In this document: one piece after another, positions 48,969-57,908 of the stretch
How positions within the stretch are numbered: the stretch's first letter is position 1
Layout of the letters: the number at the start of each line of letters is the position of its first letter
NCBI GenBank assembly: GCA_013335115.1
Contig: JAAXWQ010000007.1
Location: 1 to 64,000, forward strand
Length of the DNA stretch: 64,000 nt
Direction: 5' to 3'
Source of the DNA: Chlorobiaceae bacterium
Lineage (GTDB): Bacteria; Bacteroidota; Chlorobiia; Chlorobiales; Chlorobiaceae
The notes under the pieces: model-generated
Seen by the model: the letters and a program-made list of their open reading frames with translations, nothing else
The model's database searches: none
What the model was told of the DNA's origin: nothing
Position numbers and translations under genes: made by a program

Positions 48969-49892
48969 ATGAGCAACGACAACGAACCCATACAGCCCGC
49001 CTCCGAAGACCCCGGAACCGGAGCGGATTCCGGAAGCGGAATGACGCCTGCCACCGGCCTCGGAGATACCGGAACCGAAGCCGCCAGGGTGCCGGATACC
49101 ACCGCCGTGGCAGGACCCGTCGTGCAGGAAAATGAGGAAGAGACGGCGGAAACGGGAGGCATGTCGTTCTTCGACCACCTCGACGAGATCCGCATGCGGC
49201 TCTTCAAGGCGGGAATCTTCTTCGTCCTGGCCACTATCGTCAGCGGCGTCTACGCCGATATCCTGGTGAACCGGGTGCTTATCGGCCCCCTGACGCAGAG
49301 CGGGCCGAACATCGTACTGCAGAACCTCGTCCCCTACGGCCAGATCACGCTCTACCTCCAGGTCGTCCTCTTCTCGGGCTTCGTGCTCTCCTTTCCGGCT
49401 CTGGCATGGCACATCTGGAAATTCGTCGAACCTGGGCTGCACGAACGCGAACGGAAGGCCAGCAGGTTCGTCACCCTCTTTATCTCCGCCTGTTTCTTCA
49501 GCGGCATCGCGTTCGGCTACTTCGTCTTCCTGCCGATATCGCTCAAGTTCTTCGCAGGGTTCGGCTCTCCGCTCATCAAGAACAATATCGCCGTCGCCGA
49601 CTACGTCAGCTTTGTCCTCAGCACCCTCCTGACGGCAGGGCTGGTGTTCGAACTTCCCTTCATCTCCTATGTGCTCTCCAAAGTGGGCCTCCTGACGCCG
49701 GCCTTCATGAGATTCTACCGCAAGCACTCCGTCGTCGCCATGCTGGTCATCGCGGCCATCGTAACGCCATCGACCGACCTGGTCACGCAGATGGTCATCG
49801 CGGTGCCCATGATCATCCTCTACGAGATCAGCATCTACATCTCCGCCGCCGTGCAGCGCAACCGGAACCGCAAGGAGCTCCTGGAACACTGA
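48969..49892 (+). CDS. tatC: Sec-independent translocase subunit TatC
   Basis: 307 residues. FFDHLDEIRMRLFKAGIFFV (from about 66) is the TatC signature, and six membrane segments follow, with the SFPALAWHIWKFVEPGLHER loop and a stretch DLVTQMVIAVPMIILYEISI. Residues 1-65 are an unusual acidic, glycine/threonine/proline-rich extension (EDPGTGADSGSGMTPATGLG). TatC recognises twin-arginine signals and exports folded redox proteins. The stop codon overlaps the next gene's ATG. Confidence 0.93.
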   Translation: MSNDNEPIQPASEDPGTGADSGSGMTPATGLGDTGTEAARVPDTTAVAGPVVQENEEETAETGGMSFFDHLDEIRMRLFKAGIFFVLATIVSGVYADILVNRVLIGPLTQSGPNIVLQNLVPYGQITLYLQVVLFSGFVLSFPALAWHIWKFVEPGLHERERKASRFVTLFISACFFSGIAFGYFVFLPISLKFFAGFGSPLIKNNIAVADYVSFVLSTLLTAGLVFELPFISYVLSKVGLLTPAFMRFYRKHSVVAMLVIAAIVTPSTDLVTQMVIAVPMIILYEISIYISAAVQRNRNRKELLEH

Positions 49893-50917
49893 TGGACGGA
49901 GCAAACTTACAGCGACCGAACCTCGTGTTCGAGGCCGTTGCCGGGCACACGCTCGAAGGCAACCCGTTGCGTGATCCGTCGGCAAGGCTCCTGCCAGTCT
50001 ATCTGCCGCCGGGTTATGACGGCGCCAGACGATTCCCGGTGATCTACCTGCTGGCGGGCTTCGCCTCGACCGGCTTGAGCTTCATGAATTTCAGCTTCGG
50101 CAGGCCTACCGTGCCGGAAATGCTCGACGCCATGATCAGGGAAGGGGTGATGCAGGAGGCGATCGTGGTGATGCCCGACTGCATGACCCGCTACGGAGGT
50201 TCGCAGTACGTCGACTCAGCCGCCACCGGCCCCTACGAAACCTACCTGACCGATGAAGTTGTCCCGTACGTCGACACACGGTTCCGGACGCTCACCGGAA
50301 GGCGTCACCGGGCTATTGCAGGAAAATCGTCGGGGGGTTTTGGCGCGCTCAGGATCGGCATGCGGCATCCCGGCCTCTTTTCGGCAGTGGCCTGCCATAG
50401 CGGCGACATGGGCTTCGAGCTCTGCTACCGGCCGAACTTCCCTGCAGCGGCACGGACGCTCGAACGTTACGGGGGCAGCATCGCCAACTTCTTCGGCAAC
50501 TGGGAATCCCTCGACAAGAAGCCCCGCGGCGAGTTCGCCCTGCTCGACGCCATGGCCATGGCCGCAGCCTACGCTCCAGACCCGTCGAAGCCGGCACCCG
50601 AAAACATGCTGCTTCCCTTTGATCCGCGAACCTGCGACCTCATTCCGGAAGTGTGGGAGCGCTGGCTGGAGTTCGACCCGCTGGTGATGATCGGGCAGGA
50701 ACGATACCGGGAGGCGCTTGGCTCGCTCGAAGCGCTCTTCCTCGACTGCGGTTCACAGGACGAATACAACCTGCAGTTCGGCCTCAGGAAGTTCTCCGGC
50801 ATCCTGGCTGCAGCCGGCATCAGGCACCAAAGCGAGGAGTTCGCCGACTCCCACGCCGACACCTCCTATCGTTACCGGCGCTCACTGCCGCTACTGGCCG
50901 CTGCCATCGCCCCCTGA
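49892..50917 (+). CDS. Putative esterase (esterase D/alpha-beta hydrolase family)
   Basis: 341 residues from the ATG at 49892, which shares a base with the tatC stop (TGATG). RLLPVYLPPGYDGARRFPVI and YLLAGFASTGLSFMNF open the fold, RAIAGKSSGGFGALRIGMRH is the nucleophile elbow, FLDCGSQDEYNLQ holds the aspartate and EEFADSHADTSYRYR the histidine. The family includes S-formylglutathione hydrolase and siderophore esterases; no signal peptide, so the substrate is cytoplasmic. Its 3' end overlaps convergent coaE by 27 bases. Confidence 0.82.
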   Translation: MDGANLQRPNLVFEAVAGHTLEGNPLRDPSARLLPVYLPPGYDGARRFPVIYLLAGFASTGLSFMNFSFGRPTVPEMLDAMIREGVMQEAIVVMPDCMTRYGGSQYVDSAATGPYETYLTDEVVPYVDTRFRTLTGRRHRAIAGKSSGGFGALRIGMRHPGLFSAVACHSGDMGFELCYRPNFPAAARTLERYGGSIANFFGNWESLDKKPRGEFALLDAMAMAAAYAPDPSKPAPENMLLPFDPRTCDLIPEVWERWLEFDPLVMIGQERYREALGSLEALFLDCGSQDEYNLQFGLRKFSGILAAAGIRHQSEEFADSHADTSYRYRRSLPLLAAAIAP

Positions 50918-51541
50918 CGACGCGATCGACTCGAGCCGTCCGTAGAGCTCGACGGTCCTTGCCCTCAACTCCTCCAGGGTGCCGTTGTTCCAGATCACGA
51001 AATCCGCCCGCTCCACCAGCCGCTCCTGCGGCCACTGCGCCTGCATCCGCCGGAGCACCTCCTCGCGGCTCCCGAGGCCGCGCGACACGGCCCGACCGAT
51101 CCGGGCCTCATCGTCGGCAGCCACGACGACGATCAGGTCGAGATCACCCGCCTTGCCGGACTCGAACATGATGGCCGCCTCCTTGCACAGGATTTTCCGC
51201 TTCTCGCGCCGGCAACGTTCAACTTCCCGGTCGAATGCCGTGAAGACCTTCGGGTGGATCAGCGCGTTCAGGGCCTCGAGTTTGCTCCGGTCCGAAAAAA
51301 CCGCCGTGGCGATCGACTTGCGATCGATGCCGAGCGTCCCATCCTGCTGACAGAAGTACACATCATTGCCAAACAGCGCCCTGATCCCCCGGATGACCTC
51401 GGGGTCCGTGACCTGAAGCTCCCTGGCGACCCTGTCGGCCTCGAACAGTTCGCAACCGAGCGCAGCCAAAATCGAGCAGACCGTACTCTTTCCGCTTCCT
51501 ATCCCGCCGGTCACGCCGACCAGCAAGGGTTTTCCGTCCAT
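50891..51541 (-). CDS. coaE: Dephospho-CoA kinase
   Basis: 216 residues from MDGKPLLVGVTGGIGSGKST at 51541. An alternative GTG at 51550 would overlap the upstream stop by four bases, so the start is not fixed. The P-loop GGIGSGKST, FEADRVARELQVTDPEVIRG and ALIHPKVFTAFDREVERCRR are characteristic. It carries out the last step of coenzyme A synthesis. Confidence 0.94.
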   Translation of the reverse strand: MDGKPLLVGVTGGIGSGKSTVCSILAALGCELFEADRVARELQVTDPEVIRGIRALFGNDVYFCQQDGTLGIDRKSIATAVFSDRSKLEALNALIHPKVFTAFDREVERCRREKRKILCKEAAIMFESGKAGDLDLIVVVAADDEARIGRAVSRGLGSREEVLRRMQAQWPQERLVERADFVIWNNGTLEELRARTVELYGRLESIASSGGDGSGQ

Positions 51542-51546
51542 GGCCG

Positions 51547-51900
51547 TCACTGCTGCCGACGAAGGTTCTTGCGCACCTGAAGCAGCACCTCACGCCACAA
51601 GGCAGGATCCTTCGAATAACTGCGGAGCTTCGTATCGAAGGCCTTCTGGTCGATGCCGTTGCGGGCGAACAGGGAATCCAGCTCCCCGGCAGTCATGGAG
51701 GGGCTGTCGGCCCCGCTGTCGGGAAGGGTTGTGCCCGAACGCACCAGGTAATCGCCGTAGAATGCAGCGAATTTCATATCCGTAGCATCGAGCTTCGGCC
51801 CTGACTGCATCCCGCAACCGGCAAGCAGGAGCGCGAAAAACGCCAGGACCGGCAGCCGGCGCGACTGCCCGACAAGGCCGGACAATACCTTATTGCTCAT
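51547..51900 (-). CDS. Small lipoprotein of unknown function
   Basis: 117 residues from MSNKVLSGLVGQSRRLPVLA at 51900. LPVLAFFALLLAGCGMQSG is a lipoprotein signal, cleaved before the cysteine in LLAGC. The mature part, KLDATDMKFAAFYGDYLVRS and AGELDSLFARNGIDQKAF, is helical and charged. It precedes coaE and probably shares its transcript. No family recognised. Confidence 0.7.
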   Translation of the reverse strand: MSNKVLSGLVGQSRRLPVLAFFALLLAGCGMQSGPKLDATDMKFAAFYGDYLVRSGTTLPDSGADSPSMTAGELDSLFARNGIDQKAFDTKLRSYSKDPALWREVLLQVRKNLRRQQ

Positions 51901-52022
51901 GGATCTGTCTATTCTTGAATGTTTTACACTATTTTCCACAAGGAGAAACTAAAACGAACGAAGGGTAGTTTCAAAGATACCTCTCGATATCACCTGTACA
52001 ATCATTTAAACGCTTTTTCACC

Positions 52023-52625
52023 ATGGCATACCAGCAACCACCGCTCCCCTACGCCGACAACGCGCTCGAGCCGACCATCTCGGCCAACACCATCGGCTTC
52101 CACTACGGCAAACACCACGCCACCTATGTCAAGAACTACAATGGCATGGTCGAAGGCACCCCGTTCGACTCGCAGCCGCTTGAAGAGGTGATCCGCGCCA
52201 CTGCCGCCGACGCCTCGAAAGTCGGCGTGTTCAACAACGGCGCACAGGCCTGGAACCACACTTTCTACTGGAACTGCCTCACCCCGAACGGCGGCGGCGT
52301 GCCCACCGGTGAGCTTGCTGCGAAGATCGACGCGGATTTCGGCAGCTTCGACAAGTTCAGGGAGGAGTTGAAGAACGCAGCGGCCACACAGTTCGGCAGC
52401 GGCTGGGCATGGCTCGTGCTGGACCACGGCACCCTGAAGGTGGTCAAGACCGGAAACGCACAGACCCCGCTGACCAGCGGCCAGGCGCCACTGCTCTGCA
52501 TCGACGTCTGGGAACACGCCTACTACCTCGACTACCAGAACCGCCGCCCCGACCACGTCGCTGCCGTCATCGACAACCTCTTGAACTGGAACTTCGCCAC
52601 CGACAACTACAACGCCGCGAAGTAA
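52023..52625 (+). CDS. sodB: Superoxide dismutase (Fe/Mn family, iron type)
   Basis: 200 residues. TIGFHYGKHHATYVKNYNG has the first two histidines, NGAQAWNHTFYWNCL the third histidine region and VLDHG, DVWEHAYYLDYQNRRPD the metal Asp and His. The AAATQFGSGWAWLVLD motif with Q69-type residues suits the iron form. In an anaerobe it protects from incidental oxygen. It is transcribed alone and ends with a good hairpin. Confidence 0.95.
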   Translation: MAYQQPPLPYADNALEPTISANTIGFHYGKHHATYVKNYNGMVEGTPFDSQPLEEVIRATAADASKVGVFNNGAQAWNHTFYWNCLTPNGGGVPTGELAAKIDADFGSFDKFREELKNAAATQFGSGWAWLVLDHGTLKVVKTGNAQTPLTSGQAPLLCIDVWEHAYYLDYQNRRPDHVAAVIDNLLNWNFATDNYNAAK

Positions 52626-52646
52626 ACTGCCTGGCGACAACATCAA

Positions 52647-52680
52647 CGAAAGGCTCCGACACCGGGGCCTTTCGTATTTT
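52647..52680 (+). terminator. Intrinsic terminator of sodB
   Basis: CGAAAGGC at 52647-52654 pairs with GCCTTTCG at 52667-52674, extended by inner C-G pairs and followed by TATTTT. Confidence 0.75.
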
Positions 52681-52711
52681 GCCCAAATACATCGCGGTCA
52701 AGTGGAGCGAT

Positions 52712-53575
52712 TCACAGCCACGGCATGCGCTCGACCTCATCCAGGTTCACCACCTTTGCCTTCGAAGGCTTCCTGAAGGTGATCGTAAGGTTCTCCGGGT
52801 TGATGACCCTTTCGTCGTACACTACCCTGAGGCTATGCGAGCTGTCTGGCTCTTCAGGACGGTAGAGCGCCATGTCGATCTCCCTCGGTACCCGCACCTC
52901 TCCCGTGCCGGAGTGCTGGGCCTGGAAATCGGAGAACCTGAATTCGACACTCTTCCTGCCCGTCGTATCGAACAGCGTCAGGCCTTCGAGCGCTTTCGAC
53001 GCCTCGTCGATGACCAGCACCTTGCGTCCTCCGACCGACTTTACCGTAAAGCTCACCTTTCCCGACCCCTGCCTGACGGACTCGATGGAGTTCTCGGACT
53101 CGGGCATGCCGGCAATGCCGAAAAGGGTCTCGGTCAGCTGACCGAACCCGGCCTGTACGCCGAGGATCTTTTCGAGGTTCCGGCCGCTGTTCCGACCGAC
53201 AAGCATCCTGTTGTTCAGCATGTCGTGCACAAAGAGTGAATCGGGCCGGATCAGCATGTCGGCGACCGGCCAGTTGAGGATGCCTGCCGTCACGATCAGC
53301 CGGGCTTCGCCCGCACGATGCAACTGCACCGTGCAATAGGCTTTGGCCGTCTTCCGGGGCGTCTTGAGGTAGAGGTCGGCATAACCGTCCAGCGCTTCAA
53401 CCCGGGCCGAACCGGCGGCCGCATCCCGGTAGAGGCGCCTGAGTTCAGGCGTCAGTGCCACCCGATCCTTCGGGGCCTCCGGCGCCCTGATGGCGGTCTG
53501 CATCCCCGAACACCCGGCGAGCCCCACGAGCGCCAGCATACCGCAAAAATTCCTGATCGTTTTGTTCATCTTCAT
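52712..53575 (-). CDS. DUF4292/LolB-like lipoprotein
   Basis: 287 residues. FCGMLALVGLAGCSGMQ gives a lipobox with the cysteine at 22. The body, RVEALDGYADLYLKTPRKTA, AYCTVQLHRAGEARLIVTAG, MLIRPDSLFVHDMLNNRML and VEFRFSDFQAQHSGTG, alternates strands as in the half-barrel LolB/DUF4292 lipoproteins of Bacteroidota and Chlorobiota. It may carry or sort outer-membrane lipoproteins. ATG codons at 53575 and 53569 both have a GGAG-like site; the first is given. Confidence 0.72.
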   Translation of the reverse strand: MKMNKTIRNFCGMLALVGLAGCSGMQTAIRAPEAPKDRVALTPELRRLYRDAAAGSARVEALDGYADLYLKTPRKTAKAYCTVQLHRAGEARLIVTAGILNWPVADMLIRPDSLFVHDMLNNRMLVGRNSGRNLEKILGVQAGFGQLTETLFGIAGMPESENSIESVRQGSGKVSFTVKSVGGRKVLVIDEASKALEGLTLFDTTGRKSVEFRFSDFQAQHSGTGEVRVPREIDMALYRPEEPDSSHSLRVVYDERVINPENLTITFRKPSKAKVVNLDEVERMPWL

Positions 53576-53716
53576 CTCCGTCTCCTGTCCATCTTTTCAA
53601 GCCCTTCAGGCGTTTCTCCGACAATCTTGCTTCAGCAGCAAGGTTCGTCTCCATGAAATGTTATTTTACAGCAATTCGAACCGGCATCAAAACACGAACC
53701 TGGGAGTTTTTCATCC

Positions 53717-54901
53717 ATGCGAGCACTGCACCTCAAACCAAAGGAACACCGGAGGCTGCTCAGCGGCCACCTGTGGGTCTTCAGCAACGAACTCCGCGAA
53801 GTCCCGCGGGATATCGCTGCCGGAGAGACCGTGCAGCTCTTCACGCACGACGACCGCCTCCTTGGAACAGGATTCTTCAACCCGCAGTCGCTCATCGCCT
53901 TCAGGCTCCTGACCAGGAGCGAAGAGCAGCCCGACCGCGAGTTCTTCCGGAAAAAGATCCTCGAGGCCCTCAAGCTCCGCCAGAAGGTCTACCCCGAAAG
54001 CGTCACCAACGCCTGGCGTCTCGTCCACGGCGAATCCGACGGGTTACCGGGCCTGGTCATCGACCGGTTCGACAAGGCACTCGTGATCCAGTCCTTCTCG
54101 GCCGGCATGGACCGGCACCTCCCCCTCATCACCGAGGTACTGAAAGAGGTGTTCGGCCCCAAAGCCATCGTGGTCCGGAACGAGGCCCAGCTGCGGGAAC
54201 TCGAAGGGTTGCCGCTTTACCGGGAGATGGTTTTCGGTACTCCCGAAGAGGCGCAGCAGGTAATCGTCGACGACGGCATCAGCTTCCGCGTCAACATCCT
54301 CGAAGGCCAGAAAACCGGGTTCTTCCTCGACCAGCGTGAGAACCGGCGGATCGTCAGGAAATACTCGGCAGACGCCGACGTGCTCGACGTCTACACCAAT
54401 GACGGCGGATTCGCGCTGAACGCCATGCACGCCGGCGCCCGCTCGACCACCATGATCGACATATCGCAGGAAGCGCTGCAGCGCGCCGAGCAGAATGCCC
54501 GCATGAATGACATGAAAGAGTTCTCCATCGTCGCCTCGGACGCCTTCGAAGCCCTGGCCAGGCTCAAACAGGAGAACCGCGCCTTCGACCTGGTCATCCT
54601 CGATCCCCCGAGCTTCACCAAGAGCCGCAAGACCGTACCCACGGCGCTCAAAGCCTACGCCAAGCTCAACAGGCTCGGCCTGCAGCTTGTCAGGGACGAA
54701 GGCTTCCTGGCCACGGCTTCGTGCTCCCACCACATCGCCGAAGAGGACTTCCTTGCCGCCGTGCACCTCGGAGCGCTGCAAGCGGGAAAGCACCTCCGCA
54801 TGATCTACCGGAACTCCCAACCGGCCGACCATCCGGTACTGCTCTCGATGCCGGAAACCGGCTACCTCAAGTTCGCCTGCTTCTACGTCACCAGCCTCTG
54901 A
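53717..54901 (+). CDS. 23S rRNA (cytosine-C5) methyltransferase RlmI-like
   Basis: 394 residues. The N-terminal PUA domain ([20 protein letters not shown]) is followed by an EEHE-type linker domain and a Rossmann SAM domain: [57 protein letters not shown] and [20 protein letters not shown]. It resembles RlmI, which makes m5C1962 in 23S rRNA. Divergent from the lipoprotein gene. Confidence 0.9.
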   Translation: MRALHLKPKEHRRLLSGHLWVFSNELREVPRDIAAGETVQLFTHDDRLLGTGFFNPQSLIAFRLLTRSEEQPDREFFRKKILEALKLRQKVYPESVTNAWRLVHGESDGLPGLVIDRFDKALVIQSFSAGMDRHLPLITEVLKEVFGPKAIVVRNEAQLRELEGLPLYREMVFGTPEEAQQVIVDDGISFRVNILEGQKTGFFLDQRENRRIVRKYSADADVLDVYTNDGGFALNAMHAGARSTTMIDISQEALQRAEQNARMNDMKEFSIVASDAFEALARLKQENRAFDLVILDPPSFTKSRKTVPTALKAYAKLNRLGLQLVRDEGFLATASCSHHIAEEDFLAAVHLGALQAGKHLRMIYRNSQPADHPVLLSMPETGYLKFACFYVTSL

Positions 54902-54910
54902 CCCAGTGCG

Positions 54911-54946
54911 GCAGCCCCATGCCGGAAAGATCCGGCACGGGGCTGC
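54911..54946 (+). terminator. Strong hairpin after the RlmI-like gene
   Basis: GCAGCCCCATGCCGGA at 54911-54926 pairs with TCCGGCACGGGGCTGC at 54931-54946, 16 pairs with one mismatch and the loop AAGA. No T run follows, so its strength as a terminator is uncertain. Confidence 0.6.
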
Positions 54947-55095
54947 ATGGCCCCCTCCGTCCCCGATCCTGCTCCTGCCGCCATGACATCCAAAAAAGCA
55001 CCGCCAGACTTTTTTTTGGAAACGGTTTCTGAAGGAAGCCGTATCTTTCATGACGATACCCAAAGCACCTCAGCAATGTTTTACCCGATCCGGCA

Positions 55096-56028
55096 ATGAG
55101 AAGTTTCCTGAAGAATGGAGTCGGCGGCGGCCTCGAGCGCATCGAAGAGTGGCAGGAGAAGTGCTGGATCAACATCGAATGCCCCGACAAGAACGACGAA
55201 TACCTGATACGCAACAAGCTGAACGTCCCCGAGTGGTTCTACAATGATATCGAGGATATCGACGAACGCCCGCGCATCGAGGTAGAAGACGAGTGGACGA
55301 TGGTGCTGCTCAGGATACCCCACAAGACCAAGGACGAAAACCTGCCGTTTTCCACCATTCCGCTCGGCATCATCTTCAATCAGGAGGTCATCCTGTCGAT
55401 CTGCTTTTTCGAGACCGACCTGATCCATGATTTCATCGCCTACACCAAGCGGAAGAACATCTTCATCGAAAACAACTATGACTTCGTCCTCAAGCTCCTG
55501 CTCTCGGCCAGCATCTGGTTCCTGAAGTACCTGAAACAGATCAACCTGCAGATCAAGACCGCCGAGGAGAAACTCGAGAAATCGATCAAGAACGAAGACC
55601 TCCAGACCCTCCTCCAGATCGAGAAATGCCTGGTCTACTTCATGACCTCGCTGAAAAGCAACGACATCCTGCTCCACAAGATCAAGAACATCCTGTCGAG
55701 GAAAGAGGGATTCGACCTGGAGCTGGTCGAGGACGTGGAGGTGGAACTGAAGCAGGCGCTGGAACTGACCAACATCTACAGCGACATCCTCAGCGGCATG
55801 ATGGACGCCTACGCCTCGGTCATCTCGAACAACCTCAACGTGGTCATGAAGCGCCTGACCTCGATCTCGATCATCCTGATGATCCCGACCCTCATCGCGA
55901 GCCTCTACGGCATGAACGTACCCAACTCGTTCGAAAACCACAGCCTGGGCTTCTGGTTCATCATTCTCTTCTCGTTCGTCATCTCAACCTCGGGAGTGCT
56001 CTTCTTCAAGAGCAGGAACTGGCTGTAA
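55096..56028 (+). CDS. CorA-family divalent metal ion transporter
   Basis: 310 residues. The N-terminal cytoplasmic funnel ends with a long helix (LQTLLQIEKCLVYFMTSLKS, ASVISNNLNVVMKRLTSISI). Two C-terminal membrane helices flank the family motif YGMNVPNSFENHS, and FWFIILFSFVISTSGVLFF is the second one. The protein forms a pentameric Mg2+/Co2+ channel. It starts after the hairpin at 54911-54946. Confidence 0.92.
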   Translation: MRSFLKNGVGGGLERIEEWQEKCWINIECPDKNDEYLIRNKLNVPEWFYNDIEDIDERPRIEVEDEWTMVLLRIPHKTKDENLPFSTIPLGIIFNQEVILSICFFETDLIHDFIAYTKRKNIFIENNYDFVLKLLLSASIWFLKYLKQINLQIKTAEEKLEKSIKNEDLQTLLQIEKCLVYFMTSLKSNDILLHKIKNILSRKEGFDLELVEDVEVELKQALELTNIYSDILSGMMDAYASVISNNLNVVMKRLTSISIILMIPTLIASLYGMNVPNSFENHSLGFWFIILFSFVISTSGVLFFKSRNWL

Positions 56029-56032
56029 CCCG

Positions 56033-56611
56033 TCAGGCCTTCCATGTGTGGACAAGGTCGTAGACCTCCCTCCACGAACATGCCCTCGGCTCGCCAATAT
56101 GGGTGTTCGTGCTGTTGCCGAAACAGATAGTGTAGAGCCCCTTCGACCGCAGGCTGAGAATGTTGTCGGGAGTATCCTCCACATAGATGTCCGCGCCGAC
56201 CTGGGACTTCTCCTTCATGAAGCAGAGGTCCCAGAACGGTATGCCGTGGCTATCGAGCCAGTTGACCGTCTGTTCGACTGCCGTGGCGTGGAAGTAGTGG
56301 ATGAACAGCCGATGGGTAATGATGCGGATCCGGTACCCTTCGTCGGAAAGAAGCCGCAGGTACTTCCGCGCCCCCGGAATCATCTCCATGCTGCTGAAAA
56401 GTGCGCGCTGGGTAACCGCGAAACGGTGCAGGCTGTCGTAGTGGCTCCTGTCGGCGATGCCCCACTCCGAAAGGCCATAGGAGACCTCGGTACTCAGCTC
56501 TTCGATCGGCCGTTCGAACCATTCGGCGGCAACCACCCGCATGCGTCCGTAAAAATCGGCGCAAACCCCGTCGAGGTCCACCCCGATAACGATATCGCTC
56601 CTCTCATCCAT
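56033..56611 (-). CDS. HAD-type 5'(3')-deoxyribonucleotidase-like phosphatase
   Basis: 192 residues from [20 protein letters not shown] at 56611, preceded by a strong [27 protein letters not shown] carries the two catalytic aspartates, [20 protein letters not shown] is the second motif and [18 protein letters not shown] the acidic third. This matches small 5'-nucleotidase-like HAD proteins in length. It ends 5 bases from the convergent CorA gene. Confidence 0.75.
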   Translation of the reverse strand: MDERSDIVIGVDLDGVCADFYGRMRVVAAEWFERPIEELSTEVSYGLSEWGIADRSHYDSLHRFAVTQRALFSSMEMIPGARKYLRLLSDEGYRIRIITHRLFIHYFHATAVEQTVNWLDSHGIPFWDLCFMKEKSQVGADIYVEDTPDNILSLRSKGLYTICFGNSTNTHIGEPRACSWREVYDLVHTWKA

Positions 56612-56729
56612 GGCTACCTCCTTTTTAATAAAATGGCTCGGAAGCACATCCCCCACCCCCTTCCCCTCAACGATCAACCATCCATAAAATACCGTGCCGG
56701 GATGCCATGGCCAATCTCGACGAACTGGC

Positions 56730-57485
56730 TCAGGGATTGTGCGGATCGAAAGAAAACGCGTCGCCCATGAAGTTGAGTGTCGGCAGGGCACGTTTCGGCA
56801 GCTGGTTCAATTTCTTTGACATCTTGTCAGTGGAGACGTTTCCGGTGGAGACGACCTCCCTGCCGGTCAGGAAGTTGACGCTCGTTTCGGTCATCTCGCC
56901 GCTGGCGCGGTTCACATCGGTCCTGTCGAAGCCGACAAGGGCGACATCCTGCCCACGCTTCCTGAACGTAAAGGTCATGGTCGCGCTTCCCCAGCTCCCG
57001 GCGTTCGACGACTGTTCGAGCAAGAGCTTCACCGCCCCCTTGTCGATGGACAGGTCGACGAACGGATCGTTCATGAACGGATCTTCAAGGCGAGGGATCA
57101 TGCTCAGGTTGACCGCATCGATCGTGAATCCCCCAGCCTTGTCAGCCATGGCGATCGCGATCATCCTCGGATTGGTGTCGAGAGGTTCGCGATCCGCCTC
57201 TTCCGGATCCCTGAGGACGTTCTTCGGATCGTCCATCCTGATGATCATGGCAAGGTCGGGCAACAGGTCCCCGTCCAGGTCGCCTTTCGCCACCTTTTCG
57301 AGCTTCATGCCAGGCATGAGGAACCCTTCGGGCGCCGATGCCCTGTCGGGGATATTCGGGAAGTATGCTGCCGGCGCCTGGGGAAATTCCGCCATTGCGG
57401 CAAAGGGAGCAGCAATGGTCATTGCCGGAAGGGCGACAAGAAGTGCGGCTGCCATCCGCCTGCTGATGAAGGTAATAGGGGTCAT
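56730..57485 (-). CDS. Exported protein with an FG-GAP-like calcium motif
   Basis: 251 residues from [20 protein letters not shown] at 57485; the upstream 84-codon extension is shadow. [20 protein letters not shown] is a signal peptide. [20 protein letters not shown] (about 62-81) has the DxDxDxxPD calcium-loop of FG-GAP repeats, followed by a mixed strand region ([20 protein letters not shown]). Only one such repeat is seen. Periplasmic or outer surface location likely; function unknown. Confidence 0.65.
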   Translation of the reverse strand: MTPITFISRRMAAALLVALPAMTIAAPFAAMAEFPQAPAAYFPNIPDRASAPEGFLMPGMKLEKVAKGDLDGDLLPDLAMIIRMDDPKNVLRDPEEADREPLDTNPRMIAIAMADKAGGFTIDAVNLSMIPRLEDPFMNDPFVDLSIDKGAVKLLLEQSSNAGSWGSATMTFTFRKRGQDVALVGFDRTDVNRASGEMTETSVNFLTGREVVSTGNVSTDKMSKKLNQLPKRALPTLNFMGDAFSFDPHNP

Positions 57486-57600
57486 GTGGTACTTCGTTTG
57501 TTTACAGTTCAATGACCGCCGCCGTTGAAGTCTGGCAGCAGGGGAAAAAGAGGACGGGAAACCTGGCGCTGTTGGCCTCAGGCCCGCCGTCGCGAAAAGG

Positions 57601-57789
57601 TCAGGCCTGCGGCTGGCGTATATCGCCCATGGCTTTCTTGATGTAGTCGGCGGCATCCTCAAGGTGCTTGAGGGCCTGCCGGATTTCGTAATCGTCGTCA
57701 ACGTCGGCACGGGCCCTTTCAAGCCGCTTGCGGGCATCCTGCAGGGAATCGGTAGCGAGCTGGAGGGTGGACAGAGCTGAAACAGACAT
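57601..57789 (-). CDS. Small helical protein of 62 residues
   Basis: Start at 57789 (MSVSALSTLQLATDSLQDAR) with a GGAGA five bases upstream; the longer open frame to 57891 adds only non-conserved residues. It is almost wholly amphipathic helix: KRLERARADVDDDYEIRQAL, KHLEDAADYIKKAMGD. No signal peptide. The repeated DA and LE pattern suggests a helical pair. Function unknown. Confidence 0.6.
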   Translation of the reverse strand: MSVSALSTLQLATDSLQDARKRLERARADVDDDYEIRQALKHLEDAADYIKKAMGDIRQPQA

Positions 57790-57908
57790 GATATCTCCGG
57801 GTTTGATGGTGGTTGATCGAATCAACCCTTCTTCCTCATTGAATGTAAGGAAGAGCAGGGCAATATCGCAACTGGGCGGCATGGAGGCCATTGATCCGGA
57901 GAGCCCCC

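Noticed and set aside
49406-49891. N-terminal extension of the esterase into tatC
   Set aside because: It reads tatC in another frame as arginine-rich nonsense; the true start overlaps the tatC stop.
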